A stretch of DNA of 64,000 bases, taken from Phycisphaerae bacterium (GTDB lineage Bacteria > Planctomycetota > Phycisphaerae > UBA1845). Shown piece after piece: positions 42,737 to 51,273 of this stretch (position 1 is its first letter; each line of letters starts with the position of its first letter). Where the stretch lies: contig JANQQK010000039.1 of NCBI GenBank assembly GCA_028289375.1, positions 16,842-80,841 of the forward strand, given 5' to 3'. The notes under the pieces are model-generated. The model was not told where the DNA came from, ran no database searches, and was given only the letters and a program-made list of their open reading frames with translations. Both the position numbers and the translations under genes were made by a program.

Positions 42737-43069
42737 TTGATCACTGCTCCACATGACTTGCGACGTTACGACCCTGCTCGTAAGCGTTCCCCGGGGACAG
42801 ATTCCCTCGCGTCATGGTGTGCATGGTACCAGAGGCTGCGAAGCCGGTTCAAGCCTCAGTTCACGCCCCAACCAAGCCCAACGACTCAGATCGGTGGAAA
42901 ATGAAGGGAAATTTGAGAATCTGGGGCCAGTTTGTCACCCGCCCTGTAAAAACGAGAGCGACGCCGTCGACCGCACCGTGTCGATGCACGAATTTCAGCC
43001 AAAAAAAAACTGCGACCGGGAGCGAGTCCCAGCCGCAGATCAAGTCAATCGATGCGACGAAAACGATGC
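42737..43069. other. Intergenic region with terminator, no gene
   Basis: About 330 bases between the di-haem gene and the small coiled-coil gene. It contains the latter's terminator (43001-43038). No convincing frame or other signal was seen; the promoter of the di-haem gene must lie here but could not be picked out. Confidence 0.6.
43001..43038 (-). terminator. Rho-independent terminator of the small coiled-coil gene
   Basis: CTGCG (43010-43014) pairs with CGCAG (43034-43038), with inner GGGA/TCCC pairs. On the minus strand it is followed by nine T (43001-43009). Confidence 0.85.
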
Positions 43070-43336
43070 CTATTCTTCGTCCTGCTCCAGCATCTTGCGA
43101 AGTTGCGTATTCTCACGACGCGTGGCTTCAAGGTCGAACAGCATGTACTTGATCGACAATCGCAGGAAGTCGATGCTCTCCTGCAACTGGCCTACCGTCT
43201 CTTTCAACTGCTCATGACGTGCGCGGGTCTGCTCGGCCAACGCCGACAACCGTTCCCGATCCTCTTCCGGCAACGTGCCGATTTCCGCAACGAGTTCCGC
43301 CAGTTTCTTCTGAAATGTTTCTTCGTTCATGCTCAC
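43070..43336 (-). CDS. Small conserved-looking coiled-coil protein of unknown function
   Basis: 88 residues, almost all helical and charged, with heptad-like leucines through LERLSALAEQTRARHEQL-type stretches. The segment SIDFLRLSIKYMLFDLEATRREN (about 55-77) looks like a conserved core and I associate similar sequences with planctomycetes, without certainty. No signal peptide and no membrane helix. The start is GTG 43334-43336 with GGAG seven bases upstream; an ATG two codons later is the alternative. It has its own terminator and a perfect nine-pair stem-loop in its leader, so it looks well expressed as a single gene. Confidence 0.8.
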   Translation of the reverse strand: MSMNEETFQKKLAELVAEIGTLPEEDRERLSALAEQTRARHEQLKETVGQLQESIDFLRLSIKYMLFDLEATRRENTQLRKMLEQDEE

Positions 43337-43353
43337 TTCTTTTCTCCATCATC

Positions 43354-43380
43354 GAAGTCGTGTCGGCGAGGCACGACTTC
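43354..43380 (-). promoter_or_regulatory. 5' leader stem-loop of the small coiled-coil gene
   Basis: GAAGTCGTG (43354-43362) and CACGACTTC (43372-43380) form a perfect nine-pair stem with a nine-base loop, ending about 7 bases before the GGAG ribosome-binding site. It could stabilise the mRNA or control translation. Confidence 0.55.
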
Positions 43381-43607
43381 AGACGCTTCTCTCCAAATTC
43401 TGTGTCCCATTCTACCCCGTCCGCACGGTGCAAGTCACATCCGTCACGCACGAAACTTAAGTGAAAAACAGCATCATGCGTGCCAGGATGGCGACGGTGT
43501 CGGTATTCATGGACGTGGTTCCGATAAAAGCAGACCGTGTCGAATACACAGCGAATTCCGGCGCATTCGACGCGTGCCCGGCTCATGCGTCGGATTGTGT
43601 CGGATGA

Positions 43608-43654
43608 TGAAAAAAAGAAACGTGACGGACTCTGATTGCTGCATGGCGTCACGT
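43608..43654 (-). terminator. Rho-independent terminator of the exonuclease-like gene
   Basis: ACGTGACG (43620-43627) pairs perfectly with CGTCACGT (43647-43654) around a 19-base loop. On the minus strand TTTCTTTTTTT follows. It starts 15 bases after the stop codon. Confidence 0.75.
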
Positions 43655-43668
43655 CGCGCCATCATCAA

Positions 43669-44511
43669 TCAGGTCCGATACGTCGTCCGCACGACGTCGG
43701 CCAACACCTCGACCATCGTGATCAGGTCGAGAAAGTTGTGGTGCAGAATGGCGCACATGCGATCGGCGATCCGGGTCTGAACGAACTCATGGTACGCCGT
43801 TGGAATCTCCGAACCCGGGATGTCATCCACCCGCCGCCGACCGCACACGAATCGCTCCAGCGTCTGCAGCTTGCAGTCGGGCAGGATCGTCTTGAAGCGT
43901 CGACGACACACGTGCAGCAGGTCGACGTGCCCCGCCGGCGGATGCAGTGGCACCCGCGAAACGGCCGCCCGATCCGCCACAAAAGGCCAATCGAAACTCT
44001 TGCCGTTAAACGTCACAAGATGAGGCCGACTGGCCAGAAGCGACGCGAAGTGCTGCAGAATGGCGGCTTCCTCGGCGTAGGAGCGCGCCAACATCTGCTC
44101 GACCACGAAGTTGCCGTCATCGATGTACATCGCACCGATCAGAAAGACAGGCGTTCCCGCGAATCCGCACGTCTCAAGATCCATGAACAGCAGGTCACGC
44201 GCGCCAGCCTCCGCCGCCGCTTGCAGGTCCTCCAGCGCGTCAACGCGGGGGACGAGCGAAGCAGACAACACCTTGTCCAGCCACGCCGACGACTCGACGG
44301 CAGTCTGCCAATCGGGGTTCCCACGACGCTCGATCAGGTAGAACGTCTGGTCACCAGCACCTGCCACCCGACCCGCCACCAGCGATTCCAGATCGCGCGG
44401 CCGCGCCTTGTCCGCGCGCGGCGCCCCAAGCCGATCCCCGGTCGTGATCGAGGCGCCCAGCCCACCGCGATTGAGTTTCTCCAGTCGTGCCCGCAGGTCG
44501 TTGCGATCCAT
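43669..44511 (-). CDS. RNase H-like (YprB-type) DEDD exonuclease-domain protein
   Basis: 280 residues. The C-terminal two thirds carry the DEDD-nuclease motifs: LLFMDLETCG (Asp111, Glu113), VTFNGKSFDWPF (Asp174) and the last HHNFLDLITM (Asp262), the pattern of the bacterial YprB-like RNase H-superfamily domain. The first about 90 residues are a polar region typical of such proteins. Predicted 3'-5' exonuclease on DNA or RNA; true substrate unknown. It stands alone, divergent from the EEP hydrolase gene, with its own terminator. Confidence 0.82.
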   Translation of the reverse strand: MDRNDLRARLEKLNRGGLGASITTGDRLGAPRADKARPRDLESLVAGRVAGAGDQTFYLIERRGNPDWQTAVESSAWLDKVLSASLVPRVDALEDLQAAAEAGARDLLFMDLETCGFAGTPVFLIGAMYIDDGNFVVEQMLARSYAEEAAILQHFASLLASRPHLVTFNGKSFDWPFVADRAAVSRVPLHPPAGHVDLLHVCRRRFKTILPDCKLQTLERFVCGRRRVDDIPGSEIPTAYHEFVQTRIADRMCAILHHNFLDLITMVEVLADVVRTTYRT

Positions 44512-44586
44512 ATCCCTGCCATCATAGCAACGGACGCCGACCAGACACTACCCCGAATCGATGGGCCATGATTACAATCCCGCGAG

Positions 44587-45402
44587 ATGCGATTCAGATT
44601 GCTGACCTACAACATCCACAAAGCCATCGGCATGGACGGGAAGTACCGCCCCGACCGGATCATCGCCGTTCTGCAACATCACAATGCCGACATCGTGCTG
44701 CTGCAGGAGGTCGACCGCGGCGTTCCCCGTTCCAATCACGAAGACCTCGCTTCGCTGCTCGGACGGTCGTTGCAGTACGAATACCGGGCTGCGGGCATGA
44801 ATGTCGTGATGAAACGCGGGCGATACGGCAACGCAACGCTCACCCGTTTTCCCATCAGCCGCCAGCGCAACATCGACCTCACCGTCGCCTGGCGCAAACG
44901 ACGCGGTGCCCAGCACACGTCGATCACCGTCACCAACAGCAAGCCCGGCATCTCGGTCGACATTTTCAACATTCATCTCGGGTTGTCGGCGATGGAACGC
45001 AGAAGACAGGTGGCAGACTTGCTCTCGTCGAAGCAGATCACATCACTGCCCGTCGATCAACCGGTCATCATCGCCGGAGACATGAACGATTGGCGTGGCG
45101 TGCTCAAGCGGCAGCGATTCACCAGTCAGGGTTTCGTCTGCGCGACGAACAGGCGCCCCGGTTCGCGATGGGCCATCAAGACCTTCCCCAGCATCGCCCC
45201 CACCGGCGGGCTGGACAAGATCTTCTACCGAGGCCCGATTCGCCCTATTCGCGTTTTTCGGAGTCGTCTGCTGCTGGCTCAGGAGGCGAGCGATCACCTC
45301 CCCGTGATTGCGGATTTTGAACTTGCGGCACCAGCATCGCTGACGGATCACGACGACCTTGCGGTTCAAAATGGGTCCGCCACCAGATCGGGAACGACTT
45401 GA
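44587..45402 (+). CDS. Endonuclease/exonuclease/phosphatase (EEP) family hydrolase
   Basis: 271 residues with the EEP core: RLLTYNIHKAIG (Asn9), VLLQEVDRG (Glu41), IFNIHLGL, IAGDMNDW and the final SDHLPVIADF. These build the metal site of an AP-endonuclease/sphingomyelinase-like fold. It has no signal peptide, so it is probably cytoplasmic; a phosphodiester or phospholipid substrate cannot be chosen. After the domain about 25 polar residues follow. Its last 158 bases overlap the 3' end of the convergent PDZ gene, including codons of the conserved SDH motif. Confidence 0.88.
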   Translation: MRFRLLTYNIHKAIGMDGKYRPDRIIAVLQHHNADIVLLQEVDRGVPRSNHEDLASLLGRSLQYEYRAAGMNVVMKRGRYGNATLTRFPISRQRNIDLTVAWRKRRGAQHTSITVTNSKPGISVDIFNIHLGLSAMERRRQVADLLSSKQITSLPVDQPVIIAGDMNDWRGVLKRQRFTSQGFVCATNRRPGSRWAIKTFPSIAPTGGLDKIFYRGPIRPIRVFRSRLLLAQEASDHLPVIADFELAAPASLTDHDDLAVQNGSATRSGTT

Positions 45403-46105
45403 TCGCGCGCTGATACGCTTCGATGCCCTCATCCGGGCTACCCACCGGTCGAAACTGTTGCGACGCCGAGTTACGCGTATCCGCGCCGATCGGAAAACGC
45501 ACGGACTTCAGCTCGTACCCCCGGTAGAAATCCAGACGTGTCAGCACGCCCGCCCGCCGCGATCGCAATCGGTAACTCAACAGCGTGAAGTCCACCCCCT
45601 CCATGAACGACTCGCCATCAATGGCGATGATGCAATCGCCTGGCTGCATGCCAATCACATCGGCGGAGCTGCCCTGCACAACGTGATTCACCTTGAATCC
45701 TGTCATCCCCTGCTCGACGCGCGAGTTGGTCGCGGCACTGACCGGCTCGGCGCTGATACCCAGAAACGCGGACACGTCCGGAAGGTTGCGAATGAAGAAC
45801 GCCTGGACGCAAATCTCCTCTATCCGCAGCCGCACCTCGAAGTCATCTGTTTCGCGATAGTACTTGCCCAGCAGGGTCAGATCATCATCCGTCAGGTTTC
45901 GCAACGCGCGATGCGCCGCTTCCCGAAGCGCGTAGTCAGGGCCGCCAAGCTCGCGAATCGACTTTTGGACACGCCCGACGATGTCGCCCGGTTCTTCCTC
46001 GCGGGCCGGCTCTGCCTGCGCGGTCGCCACCGCGGTGCACAGCGCAAGAATCAACGCATGACAGACAGCGATTGGCGATGTTCTTAACCGACTCTTCATA
46101 TTCAT
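45245..46105 (-). CDS. Secreted PDZ-domain protein
   Basis: About 286 residues from ATG 46103-46105 (a second ATG two codons on; a GTG 45 bases upstream would put residues before the signal peptide). Signal peptide HALILALCTAVATAQA. A helical region with HEAT-like look (YALREAAHRALRNLTDDDL) precedes a PDZ domain: FLGISAEPV, then VNHVVQGSSADVIGMQPGDCIIAIDGESFMEG and a beta-rich end. No protease triad is present, so it may be an adaptor. The Pro/Arg/Ser-rich tail is encoded in the region overlapping the EEP gene. Confidence 0.82.
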   Translation of the reverse strand: MNMKSRLRTSPIAVCHALILALCTAVATAQAEPAREEEPGDIVGRVQKSIRELGGPDYALREAAHRALRNLTDDDLTLLGKYYRETDDFEVRLRIEEICVQAFFIRNLPDVSAFLGISAEPVSAATNSRVEQGMTGFKVNHVVQGSSADVIGMQPGDCIIAIDGESFMEGVDFTLLSYRLRSRRAGVLTRLDFYRGYELKSVRFPIGADTRNSASQQFRPVGSPDEGIEAYQRAIKSFPIWWRTHFEPQGRRDPSAMLVPQVQNPQSRGGDRSPPEPAADDSEKRE

Positions 46106-46167
46106 CCGTTGGTTGTTGCGAATGCTCGCGAACGCCTTCAAATCAGGCACTTGCGACGTCCGTCATA

Positions 46168-46197
46168 TTGACACTGCAACCATGCTTGCAGTTTAAT
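46168..46197 (+). promoter_or_regulatory. Operator-bearing promoter of the solute-binding lipoprotein gene
   Basis: TTGACA (46168-46173) is followed after 18 bases by TTTAAT (46192-46197). The spacer is filled by a perfect seven-base inverted repeat ACTGCAA-CCATGC-TTGCAGT (46173-46192). A dyad between -35 and -10 is the arrangement used by MerR-type activators and by many repressors. The leader to the start codon is about 95 bases. Confidence 0.65.
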
Positions 46198-46299
46198 AAC
46201 AGGTCGTGGTTGTCCCCGGGGGAAACGCTCCGGGTGCTCTGAATCAACATCATCACACCAGGGTGAAACCGCCAAAAACTCAACCCCGGGAGCATACCC

Positions 46300-47658
46300 A
46301 TGTTCGCACGATTGTCCTCCGTGACCCTTCTCATCGCCTTCTCTGGTTTTCTGACGTTCTCAGGCTGCGAGAAGCCCGAACCGCAGATCGTCGTCGAGTA
46401 CCCGACGACTCTCACCGTGCTGACCCCGCACAACCCGGACATCCGACATGAGTTTAACCGCGAGTTCACCAAATGGTACCAGAAAGAGTACGACAAGAGC
46501 GTCTCGATCCAGTGGGTCACCCGCGGCACGCCCGAATGCGTCAACATGATCGATGACATCCACACAAAGGCCACGGAAGCAGCGCCGCGCGTCAAACCGG
46601 ACGTCATGTTTGGCGGTGGCGTTCCCGATCACGATGAGATCGCCAAGAGAGGTTACGCACGTCGCGTCAGTCTCGACATCGCCGACGGCGTCATTCCCGA
46701 CGCCATCGCCGGACAGCAAACCAAAAACCCCGACGGATTCTGGTATGGTGTCGCCCTCTCGAGCTTCGGCATCGCACACAACAAGCAGGCGTGCGCCGAC
46801 CGCAACATCACGCCGCCGCAAACGTGGGCAGACTTGGCCGACCCGCGATTCTTCGGTTGGATCGGTATTGCCGATCCCACCCGTAGCGGGAGTCACAAGC
46901 AATGCATGCTCCTGGTGCTCGATTCTCTGGGTTGGCGTGACGGCTGGTCCACAATCGTACGGACGCTCGGCAACACCCGAGCCATCCAGACGAGCAGCTC
47001 TGACGTTCTCAGGCAGGTCGCCTCCGGAATGGTCCTGGGATCCTACTCCGTCAACTTCGATGCCATGACACTCGCAGACGAAACCGATGGTCGCGTTGGC
47101 TACATCAACCCCCCCGACGCCACAGCTGCGTCTGTCGATTGCATCAGCGTCCTGAAGTGCGGGCGACAGCCGGAAATCGCACGCGACTTCGTTAAGTTCG
47201 TACTCAGCGACCTGGGGCAGTCCCTCTGGGGTGTCGATCCAGACCACCTCGGGACGTTCGGCCGACCACTGTTTCACTATCCGCTAAGTCGCAAGACGTA
47301 CGAGTCGTTCACCGGGCACATGCTGTTCAGCGAAAATCCGCTCGTCGAGGACTTCGGACTGACCATCGATCCGACAAAGGCCCAGCAGCGGTTGCGGGTC
47401 ATCGCACCGATGGTCCGCGCTGCCACCGGTCGCAACCACATCCTCCTGCAACGCGCTTGGCAGGCGGTCATCGAAAATGGCATGCCACAGGCTGCCCTCA
47501 CGGAACTGACCACGCTTCCAATCGATGAACCCGAGGCCATTGCTGCTGCTGAAGCGCTCATCAACGCGCCCGACGGCGACGTTGACGAACTCGTCAAGGA
47601 ATGGTCCGCCCTGTTCCGTGCCAAGTACGAACGCGTGCTCGGCATGATGGCCCAATAA
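46300..47658 (+). CDS. ABC transporter solute-binding lipoprotein (iron / phosphonate-type family)
   Basis: 452 residues. An export signal ends in a lipobox LTFSGC, with the lipidated Cys at 23. The fold is that of type 2 periplasmic binding proteins: LTVLTPHNPDIRHEFNREF, DVMFGGGVPDHDEIAKRG, FWYGVALSSFGIAHNKQ and the mid-domain DLADPRFFGWIGIADPTRSGS, typical of Fe3+ and 2-aminoethylphosphonate binders. The last about 100 residues are helical and longer than usual. No permease or ATPase gene is adjacent. It lies behind an operator-like promoter and ends 9 bases from the convergent OPT gene. Confidence 0.85.
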   Translation: MFARLSSVTLLIAFSGFLTFSGCEKPEPQIVVEYPTTLTVLTPHNPDIRHEFNREFTKWYQKEYDKSVSIQWVTRGTPECVNMIDDIHTKATEAAPRVKPDVMFGGGVPDHDEIAKRGYARRVSLDIADGVIPDAIAGQQTKNPDGFWYGVALSSFGIAHNKQACADRNITPPQTWADLADPRFFGWIGIADPTRSGSHKQCMLLVLDSLGWRDGWSTIVRTLGNTRAIQTSSSDVLRQVASGMVLGSYSVNFDAMTLADETDGRVGYINPPDATAASVDCISVLKCGRQPEIARDFVKFVLSDLGQSLWGVDPDHLGTFGRPLFHYPLSRKTYESFTGHMLFSENPLVEDFGLTIDPTKAQQRLRVIAPMVRAATGRNHILLQRAWQAVIENGMPQAALTELTTLPIDEPEAIAAAEALINAPDGDVDELVKEWSALFRAKYERVLGMMAQ

Positions 47659-47667
47659 GGTCGTCGG

Positions 47668-49668
47668 CTACTTGCGCGCCGCGGGTCGGCAACGCCACAC
47701 GAACACCGCCACCATCAATCCGAACACCGCCATCGGCAGCACCTGCTGCATCGCGGGCGATGTGATCCACGCGTACCCAATCTCGCCCGGCAGCGACTTT
47801 ATCGATTCGCCGTCTTCGGCGCTGATGTTCTGAATGAACACAACGGCCGCAATGGCCACCCCGAACAATCCCTCGCCGCCGACAAGACCGGATCCGAACA
47901 GCACGCCACGCTCGCGCGTCTCCGTCCGTGCTTCGTCACCGCTTGCTCGCCGTTCGAGCAACCACCGCAAGCCACCACCCAGAAACACGGGCAGCATCGT
48001 TGCGACCGGCAGGTATACACCCACCGCGAACGGCAACGACGGAATCCGTGCGAATTCGGCGACGATGGCGATCCCCGCGCCGATGGCCACCAGCGTCCAT
48101 GGCAGCTTCGCCTGCAACACGCCCTCAATGACCACTTTCATCAGCGTCGCCTGCGGAGCAGCCAGTTCCGCACTACCAAGCTCATACGTCCGATCCAACA
48201 GCAGCAGCGTCATGCAGACAAACGTCGCGCTCGTGAGCACGCCGACCAACTCGCCGATCTGCTGGCGACGCGGCGTCGCGCCCAACAGAAACCCCGTCTT
48301 CAAGTCCTGCGACGTGTCACCCGCAATCGACGCCGCAATCGCCACCACGCAACCCACCGTCAACGCAGTGGCCATACCAATCGTGTCGGTCCAGCCGCAG
48401 AGTCGGAAAATGACCGAAGTGGCCAGCAGCGACGCGATGGTCATGCCACTGGTCGGGTTGGACGTCACACCGACCATGCCGACGATGCGCGACGAAACGG
48501 TCACGAAGAAGAAGGCGAAAATCGTGATCAGCATCGCAGCCAGAATGCGAATCAGCACGTTGTCGATGTTGCCGAACACCACTGGCACAAAGGCCATCAC
48601 CGCAGCGATGACCAATACGCCAAGCAGGACAAACTTCAGCGGCAGATCGAGCGACGTGCGAACCTGCGTCTCGCTCTGCACACCGACGCGATTGCGCAAC
48701 TGGGCCGCCCCGATCCGGAAACTCTCGATCATCGTCGGGATGCTCTTGATCAGCGTGATGAACCCCGCCGTCGCGACGGCCCCCGCGCCGATGTAGCGGA
48801 CATAGCGCGTCCACAGGTCGTAAGGCGACATGTCCGTAATCAGTTTGACGGTCTCCGGATAAAACGGTTCCGTGCGTCCGTCGCCCCAGTAGGCAATGAT
48901 CGGGTTGATCACCACCCACGACAGCAACGCCCCACCGACCATGATCGCACCAATCCGCGGTCCAAGGATGTACCCCACGCCGAACAATGCGGACGACATC
49001 TCAAGCCCCACTTCCGCCTTCTTGATCCCCGGAATCGCGAAGTGTGCCTTCCCAGCAACCGGCTTAAGCCACCCGAATACGAACTTGAAAAACGCCCCAA
49101 CCCCAAGTCCCCAGAAGACGTTTCCAGCCTTGGCGCCGCCAATCTCACTGGCCACCAGCACTTCCGCGCATGCCGTCCCCTCAGGATAGGGCAGCTTGCC
49201 GTGCTCGCGCTCGATCAGGAAGCTCCGCAGCGGGATCATGAACAGAATGCCCATCAGTCCGCCGCACATCGCCAACAGCGTCATCTGCAACAGGCGCGGG
49301 TCCATCTCCCACATGAACAGCGCCGGCAACGTGAAAATGATCCCGCTCGCCACCGAACTGGAGGCCGACCCGATCGTCTGCGACAGGTTGGCTTCCAGCA
49401 GCGACGTCTGGAACCCCGCGCTTTGCATCGCGCGAAAAGCCGCCACGGTCATCACCGCCACCGGAATCGACGTTGAAATCGTCAGACCCGCCTTCAGGCC
49501 TAGATAGGCATTGGCCGCCCCAAAACACACGCCGAAAATGATGCCGGGAATGACGGCTTTCAGCGTGAATTCAAGAGGCGATTCGCTGCTTGAAATATAG
49601 GGTTCGTATCGCCCGCCTTCGGGGATTGGCTCATAGGCTTGTGCGGACAGACCTTCCTTGTCGCTCAT
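47668..49668 (-). CDS. OPT-family oligopeptide/metal-chelate transporter
   Basis: 666 residues from ATG 49666-49668 (GGGAG upstream; an upstream extension is Ser/Thr/Arg-rich noise). It is almost wholly hydrophobic with about 14-16 membrane helices. Family markers are FGAANAYLGLKAGLTISTSIPVAV near the N-terminus, LPYPEGTACAEVL and SNPTSGMTI. Bacterial OPT proteins import small peptides or siderophore-like metal chelates by proton symport. Convergent with the solute-binding protein gene, nine bases apart, with no evident terminator. Confidence 0.92.
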   Translation of the reverse strand: MSDKEGLSAQAYEPIPEGGRYEPYISSSESPLEFTLKAVIPGIIFGVCFGAANAYLGLKAGLTISTSIPVAVMTVAAFRAMQSAGFQTSLLEANLSQTIGSASSSVASGIIFTLPALFMWEMDPRLLQMTLLAMCGGLMGILFMIPLRSFLIEREHGKLPYPEGTACAEVLVASEIGGAKAGNVFWGLGVGAFFKFVFGWLKPVAGKAHFAIPGIKKAEVGLEMSSALFGVGYILGPRIGAIMVGGALLSWVVINPIIAYWGDGRTEPFYPETVKLITDMSPYDLWTRYVRYIGAGAVATAGFITLIKSIPTMIESFRIGAAQLRNRVGVQSETQVRTSLDLPLKFVLLGVLVIAAVMAFVPVVFGNIDNVLIRILAAMLITIFAFFFVTVSSRIVGMVGVTSNPTSGMTIASLLATSVIFRLCGWTDTIGMATALTVGCVVAIAASIAGDTSQDLKTGFLLGATPRRQQIGELVGVLTSATFVCMTLLLLDRTYELGSAELAAPQATLMKVVIEGVLQAKLPWTLVAIGAGIAIVAEFARIPSLPFAVGVYLPVATMLPVFLGGGLRWLLERRASGDEARTETRERGVLFGSGLVGGEGLFGVAIAAVVFIQNISAEDGESIKSLPGEIGYAWITSPAMQQVLPMAVFGLMVAVFVWRCRPAARK

Positions 49669-49711
49669 CGCGTCTCCCGTTTTTGACCCGTTCGATCGTG
49701 CGTGGCTGAAA

Positions 49712-51091
49712 CTACTGCGGGATGTTAAACGACAATTGAAGTTGTGCGAAGTCGGCGAAGTCGGCGTCCCCGTCGCCGTCGAAATCGAACACGGCGCAGA
49801 TCGGGTCGACCGTTCCATCCGGGCCGGTCACGCATGCGTCATATTCCTGCACATCGCGTCGATCGACGTCGGCGTCGCAATCGTAGTCCCCCGCCGCATC
49901 GCGCGTCGCGACGGCGAGGTAGACGCCGCTGCCCCACTCGATCTGATTGTTGTCCGGCGGGGTCAGGCCGCAGTTGAAGGCGACGTCGCCACACGCATTG
50001 ATCCGGACGCTTCCGCCGAAGACCGGGCTGGAGGCCGACTCCTGATCCACCCGCGCCGGCCCCAGATCCGACGGCAGGATGTCGTTTTCGGTCACAACGC
50101 GTCGCAACGTGGTTCCGTCACCGGCGAAGATGTTTCGCAACCCGTTTTCGTCAAACGCGCGGAACACGACGACGCCCTGATCGTTGACGGCTGGCCCGAA
50201 GAACTCGATGTCGCTCACCATCGGATGCGACTCTGTGGCGATTTCGATGACGGTCGACCCGTCCGACAGAAACACCCCGCGATTGTTGCCCGCGAGTCCC
50301 GCCGTGAATGCGACCCATCCCGCATCGTTCAGCCCCACGCTGTTATCAAAGCTCAGAAACATGGACCCGGGAACGCTGTCGGCATCCTCGGCGATCACGG
50401 TTGCGGAACCGTCGGACGCAAACACGACAATCTGATCCGGACGTTCGTTGCCGAACTGACCGGCTGCCCCAAGCCGCACCTTGCCGGCGATCTGCCGGGC
50501 ATTATTGAACGACGGTGTGAACAGAAAGGAGTATGGACTGCCCGGGTCGAGGGACGCCTCGGCCGCTTGCGTCGCGACCGACGAACCGTCATAGGAGACA
50601 AACGCCTGACGACCGGCAAAGTTCGCTCGGAACCCGATCTGACCAGCGTCATTCACCACCGCGGCTGTCCAGAATGTCGTACCGAATGGCATGGTCGTTT
50701 CAAGCCCACTTGCGTCGGTCGGGGCATCGTAAAAATAGAGTCCCGGTGTTGGAACAAAACTCTGCTCGAAAACCACGCGCCCGTGGTTGTTCAGCGAGAC
50801 ATTCCCCACCGACGCATCGGAAATCGACGTGAACTCGATCTGACCGGTCCCGCGCTTGCCGAACCAGACCGCCTTCTCGAGCGATGTCGTCATGGCCGTG
50901 ATGTTGAACGCGACCTCTGCGACGTCGTTGACCTGCACGGTGATGTTGGCGAACAGGTTGCCGTCGGGCAGGTTGTAGGCGTTAACGAAGTTCGCCCGCG
51001 CCTGCAATTGATAATCCTCGTAGGTCGGCACCTCCGCGACCGCAGCCAACCCCGCCATCAACCATCCAGCCAGAAAACAGGTTCGGAACAT
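49712..51091 (-). CDS. Secreted NxxGxxAF-repeat protein with dockerin-like C-terminus
   Basis: About 459 residues. An ATG 15 bases upstream is itself part of the ribosome-binding region (GGAGGAGAAGG), so I use ATG 51089-51091. Signal peptide CFLAGWLMAGLAAVAE. At least five spaced repeats of the NxxGxxxF kind follow (LNDAGWVAF, VNDQGVVVF, VNDAGQIGF, LNNHGRVVF, INACGDVAF), suggesting a beta-propeller. The last about 60 residues are the acidic module DYDCDADVDRRDVQEYDACVTG ... CAVFDFDGDGDADFADF, shared with two other proteins in this window. Probably surface-anchored; function unknown. Confidence 0.85.
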   Translation of the reverse strand: MFRTCFLAGWLMAGLAAVAEVPTYEDYQLQARANFVNAYNLPDGNLFANITVQVNDVAEVAFNITAMTTSLEKAVWFGKRGTGQIEFTSISDASVGNVSLNNHGRVVFEQSFVPTPGLYFYDAPTDASGLETTMPFGTTFWTAAVVNDAGQIGFRANFAGRQAFVSYDGSSVATQAAEASLDPGSPYSFLFTPSFNNARQIAGKVRLGAAGQFGNERPDQIVVFASDGSATVIAEDADSVPGSMFLSFDNSVGLNDAGWVAFTAGLAGNNRGVFLSDGSTVIEIATESHPMVSDIEFFGPAVNDQGVVVFRAFDENGLRNIFAGDGTTLRRVVTENDILPSDLGPARVDQESASSPVFGGSVRINACGDVAFNCGLTPPDNNQIEWGSGVYLAVATRDAAGDYDCDADVDRRDVQEYDACVTGPDGTVDPICAVFDFDGDGDADFADFAQLQLSFNIPQ

Positions 51092-51273
51092 GACCTTCTC
51101 CTCCATACGCGTCGATTCGCCCACCCGAGCGATTTCGATTATAACAACGCAGCCCGCCGGCGCATCGTGACGAACCGGCATCCCTGCCGCTTTCGACGGT
51201 GGATGGATAAGATCAGGCGAGAATTGAACAGCTGAACAACTGCAAGTCATACCCGATGTGAGGAGGCGACAAC

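Larger units (their letters stand above)
43337..43668. other. Intergenic region with leader hairpin and terminator
   Basis: About 330 bases between two minus-strand genes. It has a stem-loop at 43354-43380 in the leader of the coiled-coil gene and the terminator of the upstream exonuclease-like gene at 43608-43654. No frame worth calling was seen. Confidence 0.6.
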
